A DNA stretch of 64,000 nt from Kitasatospora sp. NBC_00240 (lineage in GTDB: Bacteria > Actinomycetota > Actinomycetes > Streptomycetales > Streptomycetaceae). The position numbers were made by a program, and so were the translations under genes. Under the pieces are notes generated by a model. The model saw only the letters and a list, made by a program, of their open reading frames with translations. It ran no database searches and was not told where the DNA came from. The stretch is from the NCBI RefSeq assembly GCF_026342405.1, contig NZ_JAPEMU010000001.1, positions 9,300,001 to 9,364,000 of the forward strand, written 5' to 3'. How positions within the stretch are numbered: position 1 is the first letter of the stretch; each line of letters opens with the position of its first letter. Of the stretch, positions 1 through 8,353 are shown piece after piece.

Positions 1-18
1 CCGTCCGAGGATGGCGCC

Positions 19-528
19 ATGGGCACCAACCTCACCACCACCGTCACCACGCGGCCCCGTGGGAACCAACACCCGGAACGTGGGCTGCGCATGGCCGGGA
101 CGATCCGAACGGCAGGGCTTCCGCACGCGAAAGCCCGCGGGGGTGCCGTCTTCCTGGCAGCGGAGGACAGCATGGTGCGCGAGGCGCGTCACTGCGCCGC
201 GGCTCTGCTGGCCTCCTGGGGAGTGACCGCCTCCGACCGCGAGTCCGCTGTCCTGATCATCGGTGAACTGGCAGCCAACGCCGCTCAGTACGGAGGTCCG
301 GAGCTGGCCGTGAGCCTGTCGCTGCGGGGCACGATCCTGCGCATCGACGTCTGCGACTTCGGTGCCGGCCCGTCGGCCCCTGCGGCCCGGCCGGCCGAGG
401 AGGGCGGATGGGGACTCGTGATCGTCGACCGGCTCGCCGACCGGGTGGAGACCACGATCTCCGAAGGCCGGCGCACGGTCCGGGCGGACCTGCGTCTCAC
501 CCCGACCGGCTCGCGAGGGGAGAAGTGA
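19..528 (+). CDS. RsbW-like ATP-binding protein (anti-sigma type histidine-kinase ATPase)
   Basis: A 169-residue protein with a single GHKL/HATPase_c domain, as in the many streptomycete anti-sigma kinases that bind or phosphorylate STAS antagonists. The N box (ELAANAAQYG, about residues 87-96), G1 box (DFGAG, about 118-122) and G2 box (GGWGLVIVDRLADR, about 137-150) are visible. The start at 19 follows GAGG; an internal ATG at 91 is also possible and would remove a poorly conserved N-terminus. Its TGA overlaps the next ATG (TGATG), so it is translationally coupled to the lyase gene, although the two functions look unrelated. The target sigma factor is unknown. Confidence 0.85.
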   Translation: MGTNLTTTVTTRPRGNQHPERGLRMAGTIRTAGLPHAKARGGAVFLAAEDSMVREARHCAAALLASWGVTASDRESAVLIIGELAANAAQYGGPELAVSLSLRGTILRIDVCDFGAGPSAPAARPAEEGGWGLVIVDRLADRVETTISEGRRTVRADLRLTPTGSRGEK

Positions 529-1355
529 TGGCCCTCGGACCTCAGTACGCCCGTTCGTGGCTGTTCACCCCGGCGGACCGTCCCGACCGCTACCCCCGGC
601 GGGACCTGCCCGGCGCGGACGCGGTCATCCTCGACCTGGAGGACGCCGTGGCACCCGGCCGCAAGGCTCTCGCCCGCGACCAACTCACCCGGCACGTCGC
701 CGCCGACACACCCGTCTGGGTCAGGATCAACGACCGGACCAGCGATCACTGGCGGGCGGACCTGGGAGTCGTCGCCGGCCTTCCCGCCCTCGCCGGGGTG
801 ATGCTCCCGAAGACCGAGCTAGCCGAGCACGTCGCCGCCACGGCGGCCCGGCTGCCGGCGGGTACACCCGTGGTCGCCCTCGTCGAGTCCTCGCTCGGAA
901 TCGAGAACGCGTTCGCCATCGCCTGCGAGGCGGCCACCTTCGCTCTCGCCTTCGGCGTCGCCGACTTCCGTCGCGAGACCGGCATGGGCGACGCGCCCGA
1001 GGCATGGGCCTACCCCCGGACCCGGCTGGTGATCGCCAGCCGGGCGGCCGGACTGCGCGGCCCCATCGACGGCCCCGCCATGCAGTTGGACGACGTCGCC
1101 GCGGTGCGGTCCGAGGCGCAGGCGGGTCGGGCCGGTGGATTCACCGGCAAGCTCTGCATCCACCCGGCGCAGACCGCCGCCGTGAACGCCGCCTACAGCC
1201 CCGCGCCGGAGCAGATCGCCTGGGCCCGCCGGGTTCTGGAACAGGCCGCGCGCAGTGAGGGCGCCGCCGTCCGGGTGGACGGCGAGATGATCGACCGGCC
1301 TCGCCTGGAGCACGCCCGTGACCTGCTGGAACTCGTTGCCGCGACCGACGGGTAG
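528..1355 (+). CDS. HpcH/HpaI aldolase, CitE-type acyl-CoA lyase
   Basis: A 275-residue TIM-barrel lyase of the CitE/citramalyl-CoA lyase family. Visible family motifs are SWLFTPADRPDRY at the N-terminus, ILDLEDAV, VALVESSLGI (Mg-binding Glu), FGVADF (Mg-binding Asp) and GKLCIHPAQ. Family members cleave 3-hydroxyacyl-CoAs such as malyl- or citramalyl-CoA, or citryl groups. The ATG overlaps the upstream stop codon. It is convergent with a MaoC hydratase and close to a CoA-transferase and a dicarboxylate permease. That set matches the three-step itaconate route (CoA transfer, hydration to citramalyl-CoA, cleavage to acetyl-CoA and pyruvate). The exact substrate is inferred. Confidence 0.88.
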   Translation: MALGPQYARSWLFTPADRPDRYPRRDLPGADAVILDLEDAVAPGRKALARDQLTRHVAADTPVWVRINDRTSDHWRADLGVVAGLPALAGVMLPKTELAEHVAATAARLPAGTPVVALVESSLGIENAFAIACEAATFALAFGVADFRRETGMGDAPEAWAYPRTRLVIASRAAGLRGPIDGPAMQLDDVAAVRSEAQAGRAGGFTGKLCIHPAQTAAVNAAYSPAPEQIAWARRVLEQAARSEGAAVRVDGEMIDRPRLEHARDLLELVAATDG

Positions 1356-1474
1356 AGGGGAGCGCCAGGGAGCGGCGGGGAGCAGCGGGGGAGGGGCTGG
1401 GCGGGTCGGTGGGCCGCCCAGCCCCCGCGCACGGGCCGGAGTCGGACGCGCGCGGGCCCGTGCCGGACATGCGG

Positions 1475-1501
1475 GTGCCCGGGCCGGACGGGCCCGGGCA
1501 C
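1475..1501. terminator. Bidirectional hairpin between lyase and hydratase genes
   Basis: GTGCCCGGGCC and GGGCCCGGGCAC pair as an 11-bp stem with a 4-nt loop between two convergent genes. No U-tract follows, which is usual in streptomycetes. Confidence 0.6.
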
Positions 1502-1515
1502 GAGTGCCGTTTGCC

Positions 1516-2091
1516 TCAGCCGTCGATGCCGGCAGCCTTTCGGGAGCGCTCGTCCCACACGGGCCGTACGGCGTCGAACGACGGGCCGTGGCCACGCCGG
1601 TACACCATCAGCGTCCGCTCGAAGGTGATGACGACGACCCCGTCCTGGTTGAACCCGATCGTGCGGACTCGGACGATGCCGACGTCGGGCCTGCTGGAGG
1701 AGGGGCGCGCGGACAGCACCTCCGACTCGGAGTAGATCGTGTCGCCCTCGAACACCGGGTTCGGCAGGCGTACGCGATCCCATCCCAGGTTCGCCATCAC
1801 GTGCTGGGAGACATCGGTGACGCTCTGCCCGGTCACCAGGGCCAGCGTGAAGGTGGAGTCCACCAGAGGGCGGCCCCACACGGTCTGCGCCGCGTAGTGC
1901 CGGTCGAAGTGCAGCGGCGCCGTGTTCTGGGTGAGCAGCGTCATCCACGAATTGTCGGTCTCCAGCACGGTGCGGCCGAGGGGGTGCCGGTAGACGTCCC
2001 CCACCGCGAAGTCCTCGAAGTAGCGGCCCGGCCAGCCTCCCTCGGGGGCGCGGGTCGGGTCGGGCGGGCAGCTGGCGTTCTCGTTCGTCAT
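1516..2091 (-). CDS. MaoC-family hotdog hydratase (itaconyl/mesaconyl-CoA hydratase type)
   Basis: A 191-residue hotdog-fold (R)-hydratase. Features are the entry GRYFEDFAVGDVYRHPLGRT, the NSWMTLLTQNTAPLHFD segment that corresponds to the hydratase motif (catalytic Asp/His region), and the DTIYSESEVL strand. The start at 2091 (MTNENAS) is preceded by GAGG at short spacing; in-frame starts further upstream run into the operator region. It is divergent from the CoA-transferase across a shared dyad-symmetric regulator region. In itaconate-type catabolic clusters this protein hydrates the unsaturated diacid-CoA before lyase cleavage; that role here is inferred from neighbours. Confidence 0.87.
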   Translation of the reverse strand: MTNENASCPPDPTRAPEGGWPGRYFEDFAVGDVYRHPLGRTVLETDNSWMTLLTQNTAPLHFDRHYAAQTVWGRPLVDSTFTLALVTGQSVTDVSQHVMANLGWDRVRLPNPVFEGDTIYSESEVLSARPSSSRPDVGIVRVRTIGFNQDGVVVITFERTLMVYRRGHGPSFDAVRPVWDERSRKAAGIDG

Positions 2092-2121
2092 ACACCTCAT
2101 CTTCGGAATGCCGGGCGGACT

Positions 2122-2240
2122 TGTGAAATGCCCGAATACGCCTGGTGCCATACGTGTCGCGCATGGTCGTCGGCGCCGCCGGGAGCGACCCGCGACCATG
2201 CACAACACGTATGGGGCGGCGGTCTTTTCGTCATTTCACA
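2122..2240. promoter_or_regulatory. Dyad-symmetric divergent operator/promoter region
   Basis: Two 22-nt arms (2148-2169 and 2193-2214) match at 20 of 22 positions when one is reverse-complemented. They share the same centre (2181) as an outer pair, TGTGAAATG (2122-2130) and CATTTCACA (2232-2240). Each inner arm is itself an imperfect palindrome of the form CCAT-RC-N7-GY-ATGG. The region lies between the divergent hydratase and CoA-transferase genes, so each promoter has one copy of the site at the same distance. No regulator gene is adjacent, so the binding factor is unknown. Confidence 0.7.
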
Positions 2241-2300
2241 GCGGCTCCCGGGCGGCGGAAGGTTTCCCCACACACCCCAACCGCCCCTGGGAGGGACTTC

Positions 2301-3623
2301 ATGCCTGAGCCGCACCCCCCGCACTCCCCGCACAGCCTCACCGCCGGCCCCGTCGCCGGACCTCCCGCTCGACCCGCCGACGAACCCGCCGCTCGACCCG
2401 CCGACGCACCCACCCACGAACCCGTGGACGAACCCGTGGACGGGCCGCTCGCCGGCCTCGTCGTGGTCTCGCTCGAACAGGCGGTCGCCGCACCGTTCGC
2501 GACCCGTCAGCTGGCCGACCTCGGTGCCCGCGTCATCAAGATCGAACGGCCCGGAACCGGGGACCTGGCCCGCGGTTACGACCGCACCGTGCGCGGTATG
2601 TCCAGCCACTTCGTGTGGCTCAACCGGGGCAAGGAGAGCGTCCAGCTCGACGTGCGTTCGCCCGAGGGCAACCGGCGACTGCACGCACTCGTCGACCGGG
2701 CCGACGTCCTGGTGCAGAACCTCGCCCCCGGGGCCGCTGCCCGGCTCGGCATCGACAGTGCGCAACTCGCCCCGGACCACCCCGGGTTGATCACCTGCGA
2801 CATCTCGGGATACGGAAGCACCGGCCCCCACCGCGACCGCAAGGCGTACGACCTCCTGGTACAGGCCGAGGCCGGACTCCTCTCCATCACGGGCACCCCG
2901 CAGACACCGTCGAAGGTCGGCCTGTCGATCGCCGACATCTGCGCCGGGACGTACGCCTACTCCGGCATCCTCACGGCCCTCCTGGAGCGCACCCGGACCG
3001 GCCTCGGCACCCGGCTGGAGATCTCGATGCTCGAAGCGCTCGGCGAATGGATGGGATACGCCGAGTACTTCACCCGCTACGGCGGTGCCGCGCCCGCCCG
3101 TGCCGGCGCCAGTCACGCCACCATCGCCCCCTACGGCCCGTTCCCCACCAACGACGGCCAGAGCGTGATGCTCGGTCTCCAGAACGCCCACGAGTGGGTG
3201 GCCTTCTGCGAGACCGTCCTGCGCCGGCCGCGGCTGGCCGAGGACCCCCGGTTCCTGGGCAACGCCGACCGGGTCGCGCACCGCGACGAACTCGACGCCG
3301 TCGTACGGGAGACCACCCTGGGCCTGAGCACCGCGGACCTCGTCGACCGGTTGGACGAGGCCCGCGTCGCGCACGCGCGGCAGCGCACCATGAGCGAGTT
3401 CAGCGAGCACGCCCAACTCCTGGCCCGCGGCCGCTGGGCCTCGTTCGACAGCCCCGTGGGGGAACTGCGCGGGCTCATCCCGCCGGTCACGGTGCCCGGA
3501 CGCAGGCCTGCCCGACTCCGGCCGGTACCGGCCCTCGGCGAGCACACCGCATCGGTTCTCGCCTGGCTCGACGCGCCCCTTGAGCCCTCACCCGAAGGAA
3601 GATCGTCATGTCCACTGAACTGA
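2301..3623 (+). CDS. Family III CoA-transferase (CaiB/Frc type)
   Basis: A 440-residue class III CoA-transferase. After a proline-rich N-terminus of about 50 residues the fold begins at LAGLVVVSLEQAVAAPF, followed by LADLGARVIKIERPGTGD, HFVWLNRGKESVQLDV, the ITCDISGYGSTGPHRD stretch and AYDLLVQAEAGLLSITG. The start at 2301 is chosen because GGGAGGG lies 5 nt upstream; the open frame extends back into the operator. The enzyme would activate a dicarboxylate as its CoA thioester. It overlaps the permease gene by 16 nt, so uptake and activation are co-expressed. The N-terminal tail contains PADEPAARPADAP-like repeats and is probably disordered. Confidence 0.9.
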   Translation: MPEPHPPHSPHSLTAGPVAGPPARPADEPAARPADAPTHEPVDEPVDGPLAGLVVVSLEQAVAAPFATRQLADLGARVIKIERPGTGDLARGYDRTVRGMSSHFVWLNRGKESVQLDVRSPEGNRRLHALVDRADVLVQNLAPGAAARLGIDSAQLAPDHPGLITCDISGYGSTGPHRDRKAYDLLVQAEAGLLSITGTPQTPSKVGLSIADICAGTYAYSGILTALLERTRTGLGTRLEISMLEALGEWMGYAEYFTRYGGAAPARAGASHATIAPYGPFPTNDGQSVMLGLQNAHEWVAFCETVLRRPRLAEDPRFLGNADRVAHRDELDAVVRETTLGLSTADLVDRLDEARVAHARQRTMSEFSEHAQLLARGRWASFDSPVGELRGLIPPVTVPGRRPARLRPVPALGEHTASVLAWLDAPLEPSPEGRSSCPLN

Positions 3624-4849
3624 CCGGCGTCCTGGTCCTGGCCGTCATCTTCGTGCTGGCCTCCCTCACCGGCCTCAACATGGGCATCCTGGCCCTGACC
3701 GCCACCTTCCTGTTCGGCGCCGTCTGGCTCGGCCATCCCGCGAAGGAGGTGCTGGCGGGCTTTCCGGCCGAGATGCTCGTCGTGCTGGTCGCCGTGACCT
3801 TCCTGTTCGGGATCGCGCGCACGAACGGCACGGTGGACTGGCTGGTCCACTCCGCGGTCCGGGCGGCCGGCAACCGGGTCGCGGTGGTGCCCTGGCTGCT
3901 GTTCCTGCTCGCCACGCTGATGTGTGCCACCGGTGCCGCCTCCCCGGCGGCCGTCGCGATCGTGGCGCCCATCGGTATCACCTTCGCCGTGCGCCACGGG
4001 ATGAACCCGCTGTACGCCGGGCTGATGGCCGTCAACGGAGCCGCCGCGGGCAGCTTCGCGCCCACCGGGATCCTGGGCGGCATCGTCCACTCGTCGCTCG
4101 CCGCGAATCACCTGCACGTCGACGGCGCCGCGCTGTTCGGGGGCACCTTCGCCCTCAACCTGGCCGCCGCGCTCGTGACCTGGCTCGTCTTCGGCCGCCG
4201 CCGCGGCACGGCGCCCGCCCCGGCGGCGGGGGAGGAGAGCACGGCGGGGCCCGAGCCGGTGCTCGGCGTCGAGCAGGCAGCCACCCTGGTGGCGGTGGTG
4301 CTGCTGGTTCTCGGCACCACCGTCCTGGCCCTGGACACCGGACTGTTCGCGCTCACCCTGGCCGCCGCCCTGGCCGTGGTCTTCCGCACCACGGCCCAGC
4401 GGGCCGCCAAGGAGATCGCGTGGCCGGTCGTACTGCTGGTCTGCGGGATCGTCACGTACATCGCCCTGCTGCAGCAACTCGGGATCGTCGACTCGCTCGG
4501 AAGGACGATCGCGGTCGTCGGCGCCCCGCTGCTGGCCGCCCTGCTGATCTGCTACGTCGGCGGCGTCGTGTCGGCCTTCGCCTCCACCACGGGCATCCTC
4601 GGCGCGTTGATGCCGCTCGCGGCCCCCTTCCTGGCCTCGGGCTCCATCCCGACCACGGGCCTGGTCATCGCACTCGCCTCGGCGGCGACCATCGTCGACG
4701 CGAGTCCCTTCTCCACCAACGGCGCACTGGTGGTCGCCAACGCGCCGGAACCCCTGCGGACACAGACGTACCGCGGTCTGCTGCGGTGGGGCGCGAGCAT
4801 GTGCGTGATCGCCCCCGGCGCGGCCTGGCTGACGTTCGTGGTGTTCTGA
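3608..4849 (+). CDS. MatC/SLC13-like dicarboxylate permease
   Basis: A 413-residue integral membrane protein with about 11-12 hydrophobic segments. It resembles the MatC N-terminal family of malonate/dicarboxylate carriers: the first helix is LTGVLVLAVIFVLASLTGLNMGILALT, and two similar halves each contain a G/S/T-rich hairpin (GAAAGSFAPTGILGG near residue 140 and ASTTGILGALMPLA near residue 325). The start codon sits inside the 3' end of the CoA-transferase gene behind GAAGGAAG. It likely imports the diacid processed by the CoA-transferase, hydratase and lyase. Substrate is inferred from context only. Confidence 0.85.
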   Translation: MSTELTGVLVLAVIFVLASLTGLNMGILALTATFLFGAVWLGHPAKEVLAGFPAEMLVVLVAVTFLFGIARTNGTVDWLVHSAVRAAGNRVAVVPWLLFLLATLMCATGAASPAAVAIVAPIGITFAVRHGMNPLYAGLMAVNGAAAGSFAPTGILGGIVHSSLAANHLHVDGAALFGGTFALNLAAALVTWLVFGRRRGTAPAPAAGEESTAGPEPVLGVEQAATLVAVVLLVLGTTVLALDTGLFALTLAAALAVVFRTTAQRAAKEIAWPVVLLVCGIVTYIALLQQLGIVDSLGRTIAVVGAPLLAALLICYVGGVVSAFASTTGILGALMPLAAPFLASGSIPTTGLVIALASAATIVDASPFSTNGALVVANAPEPLRTQTYRGLLRWGASMCVIAPGAAWLTFVVF

Positions 4850-4854
4850 CTCCG

Positions 4855-4876
4855 AGCGGCGGCCCGGGCCGCCGCT
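4855..4876. terminator. Perfect 22-bp palindrome after the permease
   Basis: AGCGGCGG and CCGCCGCT flank CCCGGG directly downstream of the permease stop codon. A hairpin terminator is the simplest reading. It also abuts the truncated end of the CinA-like remnant on the other strand. Confidence 0.6.
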
Positions 4877-5045
4877 GGTACCCCGTCAGGGCAGCCCCGG
4901 CGACCGTTCGCCCGTCCTCGGTCAGCGTGAGGGCGAGCAGTCCTCCGGTGAGGGACTCGGCGACGGCCAGCGTGCTGCCCGCCGCGGCGAGGGCGGCGTG
5001 CAGCTGCCGCGTCAGCGTCGCGCACTCGTCGATGGCCGTGGGCAT
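4870..5045 (-). pseudogene. CinA C-terminal domain remnant
   Basis: From an ATG at 5045 behind GGAG the reading frame gives MPTAIDECATLTRQLHAALA and then VAESLTGGLLALTLTEDG. The AESLTGGLL block is the signature of the CinA C-terminal (nicotinamide nucleotide deamidase) domain. After roughly 55 residues the homology stops and the frame runs antisense into the permease gene, while an intact domain is about 160 residues. The gene is therefore a 3'-truncated fragment, apparently cut at the permease terminator. Confidence 0.6.
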
Positions 5046-5181
5046 GGTTGGCTCCTTCGTACGCGCCGGACGGCGTCCGGGTGCTCGGCGCAGCTCCTGG
5101 CCCGGCAGCCCGCAACGCCCGCCGGAGCATCGGCCGAAGGCCTGCTCCGGCGGGCGCGGGTGACAGGAGGCGAACTGCCCG

Positions 5182-5355
5182 TCAGCTGGTCGGGGCGGGG
5201 AAGCGGTCCCGGACGCGGTGGGCGCCGAGCAGCTCCACCAGGCCCGTGACCAGGTCGGCCGGGTCGTCCGGGACGAGCACACCGGCGGCTTGGGGGTCGA
5301 CGGCGGCCGACACCCAGACGGGCCGGGCGGCCGTGGGGCCGGCCACGGGCTTGGC
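5182..5355 (-). pseudogene. Unidentified 3' gene remnant
   Basis: The minus frame downstream of a TAA at 5356-5358 reads like protein: RPVWVSAAVDPQAAGVLVPD, then DPADLVTGLVELLGAHRVRD, ending at a TGA at 5182. Codon third positions are GC-rich and composition is normal, but there is no start codon and the upstream frame is closed. I do not recognise the family. It lies between two other decayed genes. Confidence 0.3.
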
Positions 5356-5462
5356 TTACCGGTAGGCCTCGTTGCCGCGGCCGCAGCGCCCCCCAGCCGC
5401 GGGATCGCCCGTGCCTGGGACGCCGGGCACGACGACCGCGCCCTGGTGGACCGGATCTGCCG

Positions 5463-5651
5463 CCAGGCACCGGCCTGGCGGACGGTTCGGCCATCCGGAG
5501 CGAGCGGCCGGTGATCGCCTTGTGCCTGTGCCGCCGCAGCCGCCTCTACCCTTTCTGCGACACCAGCCGCCGCCGCTCCCTCCCGCCGGCCGACCGGCGC
5601 CCCGAAGGCGACGGCACCGACGGGCCGGCCGGGGACGCCCGCGAGGCGTAG
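5463..5651 (+). pseudogene. Degenerate CDGSH iron-sulfur domain fragment
   Basis: The plus frame gives RPVIALCLCRRSRLYPFCD followed by TSRRR. This matches the CDGSH cluster motif C-x-C-x2-S-x3-P-x-C-D-G-(S/T)-H, but the Gly and the cluster-ligand His are replaced (D-T-S-R). No convincing start codon or ribosome site lies upstream. CDGSH proteins are frequently encoded beside haem-oxygenase-like iron enzymes, and one such broken gene lies 160 bp away on the opposite strand, which supports the identification. Confidence 0.55.
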
Positions 5652-5814
5652 CCCGGACGGCTGGGCGCGGACCCCGACACCCGGGGCACCCACCACCGGG
5701 CCGCCGTGACGCGCTCCGGGCCGGCCGGGCGAACACGTCCGGGGTGTCCACGCGAACGCGCCCGCCCGGGTCAGGACGCCCGCCCGGGCCAGGACCCCGG
5801 GGGTCGCCGCCGGG

Positions 5815-6540
5815 TCAGGAAACCAGGGCCGGGGACTCCTCCAGCGGGGCGAGCAGCGAGCCGCGCCGCTGCTCCCAGCAGTCGAGGATGTGCCGGGCGA
5901 GTCGCTCCTCGGTCAGCGAGCTGGCGGCCGGCCCGAAGGCGATGTCCTCCTCCAGCTCGGGTTCGTCCCTGAGCAGCGTCTCGATGACGCCGTGGCGAAC
6001 GAGCTGTTCGTGAGCGGCGTCCGCCTCGATGTGCTCCCGGTAGAACGCCGTCCCTGCCGGTCCCGCGCCCAGGCGTTCGAAGACTGCCGCCAGCCGGGCC
6101 GATCCGGGCGATGAGGTGATCTCCACCCCCGCGAACTGGCCCACCAGGGCTCCTCGGTGCGCACGGTGCAGGGCGAACATCGACATCAGGTTCACCACCG
6201 CCAACGCGGGCGCCGGCACCACGTCGAGGTAGTGGCCCTACCCGGCGTCCAGGCCGAAGTCCACCATCATGTCGGCGAAGAGCCGCGAGTGGACGCGATC
6301 GGGGCGCCCCCCGCCGTACTCGTCGTACTCGATCGCCACCAGGGCAGCCTGGGCGGCGCCGTGCAGCCGCGGGATGACCCAGGCCTGCGGATCGGCCTCC
6401 TTGAGGTGGTACAGGGACCGGTGCACCAGGTATTCGCGGACCTGCCGGCGGTCCCCCTCGCGCAGCAGGACGTGCGAGCACCGGTCCCTCGCCGAGTGCC
6501 GCCCGGGAGGAGATCAGCTCGATCACGGCACGGGAAAGGG
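5815..6540 (-). pseudogene. Iron-containing redox enzyme (haem-oxygenase-like fold), broken
   Basis: Three pieces of one haem-oxygenase-like diiron protein are readable on the minus strand: PLSRAVIELI (about 6540), then VREYLVHRSLYHLKEADP, PRLHGAAQAALVAIEYDEYG, and after an in-frame TAG at about 6235-6240 GHYLDVVPAPALAVVNLMS and FYREHIEADAAHEQ. The TAG stands where the family usually has an aromatic residue before GHYLD, so a single base change could have made it. The N-terminal part also lacks a large segment and changes frame near 6470. With both lesions the gene cannot make a normal enzyme. Confidence 0.75.
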
Positions 6541-6770
6541 GCCCCGGGCGTCGGGCGGACGGGGCTGCGAACCTGCGGTGCTTACACCCACGGGATGGAA
6601 TCTCTGATCGGTCTGCTCTCTCGGCCACGGGGCGCCTACCCGTCGGCGCCGCGGCGAAGCAGAGCACCGGGTCGGCCGAATCAGGTACCGCCGCGTCGTC
6701 GGCTCCCCGGACCCACGCTGTCGCCGCGGAGAGCGGCAGCGACGGCCCAGCCCAGGTCGTCCCGCCGGGG

Positions 6771-7268
6771 CTAGAGGATCGCGTCGGCGGCCTTCTTCAG
6801 GGCGCTGGGCTGCTCCGGCCGGCGCGGTGCCTTCGCGCGCGCCTCGATCAGGCGGGTGCCGATCTCCTGCAGTTCCTTTCTGCCCAGCGCGTCGCGGACC
6901 TTGGGGAACCAGTCGTTCTCCTCCTCCTCGATGTGGTGGGTCACGCTCTCGATCAGCACGGTGGTCTTGGCGTCGAAGCGCTCGTCGTCGGGGCTCATCG
7001 CGGACAGCTCCGCGCAGAGCAGGTCGGCGACGTGGTGCTCCTCGTAGGACTCCAGGATGTCGCTCTCCAGGGCCGGCACGAGCCTGCGCACCTCGGGGTA
7101 CATCACCTCGTTCTCGATGTAGGTGTGCACCGTGAGGGCCTCCAGGATCTGATTCACCAGGTCGGCCTTCTCCGCGTCGGCGTCGTCGCCGGCGCTGGTG
7201 AAGGCACGGAACAGGCGGCGGACGTCCTTGTGGTCCTCCTTGAGGAGAACGATGGCGTCGGTGGACAT
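6771..7268 (-). CDS. Hemerythrin-like HHE-domain protein
   Basis: A 165-residue cytoplasmic four-helix bundle with the histidine and carboxylate ligands of a diiron site: LLKEDHKDVRRLF near residue 12, HTYIENEVMYPE near 48-59, YEEHHVAD near 75-82 and THHIEEEENDWFPKV near 107-121. Such proteins bind O2 or NO or store iron and oxidative equivalents. The C-terminus is basic. The start at 7268 follows AGGGG; the open frame extends upstream but has no comparable site. The upstream 330 bp (7269-7598) hold its promoter and no other gene that I can see. Confidence 0.9.
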   Translation of the reverse strand: MSTDAIVLLKEDHKDVRRLFRAFTSAGDDADAEKADLVNQILEALTVHTYIENEVMYPEVRRLVPALESDILESYEEHHVADLLCAELSAMSPDDERFDAKTTVLIESVTHHIEEEENDWFPKVRDALGRKELQEIGTRLIEARAKAPRRPEQPSALKKAADAIL

Positions 7269-7598
7269 GAGGAATCCCCTTTCTGCATTCTGCGAGGTGT
7301 GCATCCCGTGTCCCCCGTCGGGATCCCGTGCATACCTGTCCGCGGCCGAACGGGTGGGCGGGGTCAGCGGCGTCCTCCGGCCGATGCCGTGGGCCGCCCG
7401 CCGAGACGATCGGGACCACCCGACCAGCCGGGCCTGCTCGCGCACCACCCGCCGGCCTTCTGCCCGCCCTGGGCGGAGCAGGGACCGTGCGGCAATCCGC
7501 CCGCTGTCCGCCGCGGAGAAGAGACTCCGACCCGCACGCGCACCCCGGTTCCATGGCGTCGGCGCGCCGTGGGTGCCGGGCGGCCGGTGCCGGGCGGG

Positions 7599-7955
7599 TC
7601 AGGCGCGGTAGTTGCCGTCGCTGTCCTCGGTGGGGGTTGCGGGCCGGGCGAGGAGGGCGAGGAGGCCGGAGATCTCCTGTCCGGCCTCGGCGGCGTGCCG
7701 GAACTGCCCGCCGGAGGGAATCGTGTAGTGGTTGCGCCGTCCTTCCCGCGAGCGCACCAGGTATCCGGCTTCTTCGAGGTCGGCAACGATCGCTTGCACG
7801 GTCCGCTCGGTCACCTGGCAGATCGCGGCGACGTCACGCAGTCGGACGGTCGGGTCGCGAGCGATGATCACGAGTACGCGAGCATGACTGGTCAGGAAGG
7901 TCCATTCCTGACGCTCGGCGGCTGCCTTGACGGGCTGCTGGTCACTGCGCTGCAT
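7599..7955 (-). CDS. Winged-helix MarR-like transcriptional regulator
   Basis: A 118-residue single-domain DNA-binding protein. The helix-turn-helix is LRDVAAICQVTERTVQAIVAD (about residues 35-55) and the wing is YLVRSREGRRNHYTI. The 7955 start (MQRSDQQ) has GGTGGAGAC four bases upstream. No ligand-binding domain is present. Proteins of this size and sequence type are common in streptomycetes and of unknown target. It faces a STAS-domain gene across about 400 bp. Confidence 0.85.
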   Translation of the reverse strand: MQRSDQQPVKAAAERQEWTFLTSHARVLVIIARDPTVRLRDVAAICQVTERTVQAIVADLEEAGYLVRSREGRRNHYTIPSGGQFRHAAEAGQEISGLLALLARPATPTEDSDGNYRA

Positions 7956-8045
7956 GTCTCCACCATGCGTCATCCGGTTCGCGTCATGCAATGCCTGAAA
8001 TGGGATTCGTGAATATCTTGACGGGTCGTGGTGGGGCGGTTCAGC

Positions 8046-8342
8046 ATGGAGGAAGACCTCCTTGCAGCCCCCGTGAAGGAGCACCCGTTGCGACACCAGG
8101 GCCACGCCCCCACCCACCACGCCGAAACCCCGCCACCACCCGGATCACCTCGGCCGAGTGAACCCCGGCCGGTGCGGCGGGTCGGCCCCACCGCCACGGT
8201 CCGGCCGGTGGCCGCCGCGGCAGCGGACGGCGCGCTGCCGCGCATCCGCACCGACGCCGTGGGCCCACCTGGACCGCCCGTTCGGGCTCGCGCCGCCAGT
8301 CGACCGGTCGACCATCACTTCCGCATCGACCTGCACACCTGA
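8046..8342 (+). CDS. Doubtful proline-rich ORF upstream of the STAS gene
   Basis: A 98-codon frame (MEEDLLAAPVKEHPLRHQ onward) ends 11 bp before the STAS gene. Third positions are fairly GC-rich and it could be a leader ORF. Composition is dominated by Pro, Arg and Ala, no domain is seen, and the ribosome site is weak, so it may be non-coding. Confidence 0.25.
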   Translation: MEEDLLAAPVKEHPLRHQGHAPTHHAETPPPPGSPRPSEPRPVRRVGPTATVRPVAAAAADGALPRIRTDAVGPPGPPVRARAASRPVDHHFRIDLHT

Positions 8343-8353
8343 AAGGGAAGCAC

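Noticed and set aside
2092..2300. IS or transposon ends
   Set aside because: The inverted repeats are centred on a divergent promoter, with no transposase or target duplication, and the arms contain smaller palindromes typical of operators.
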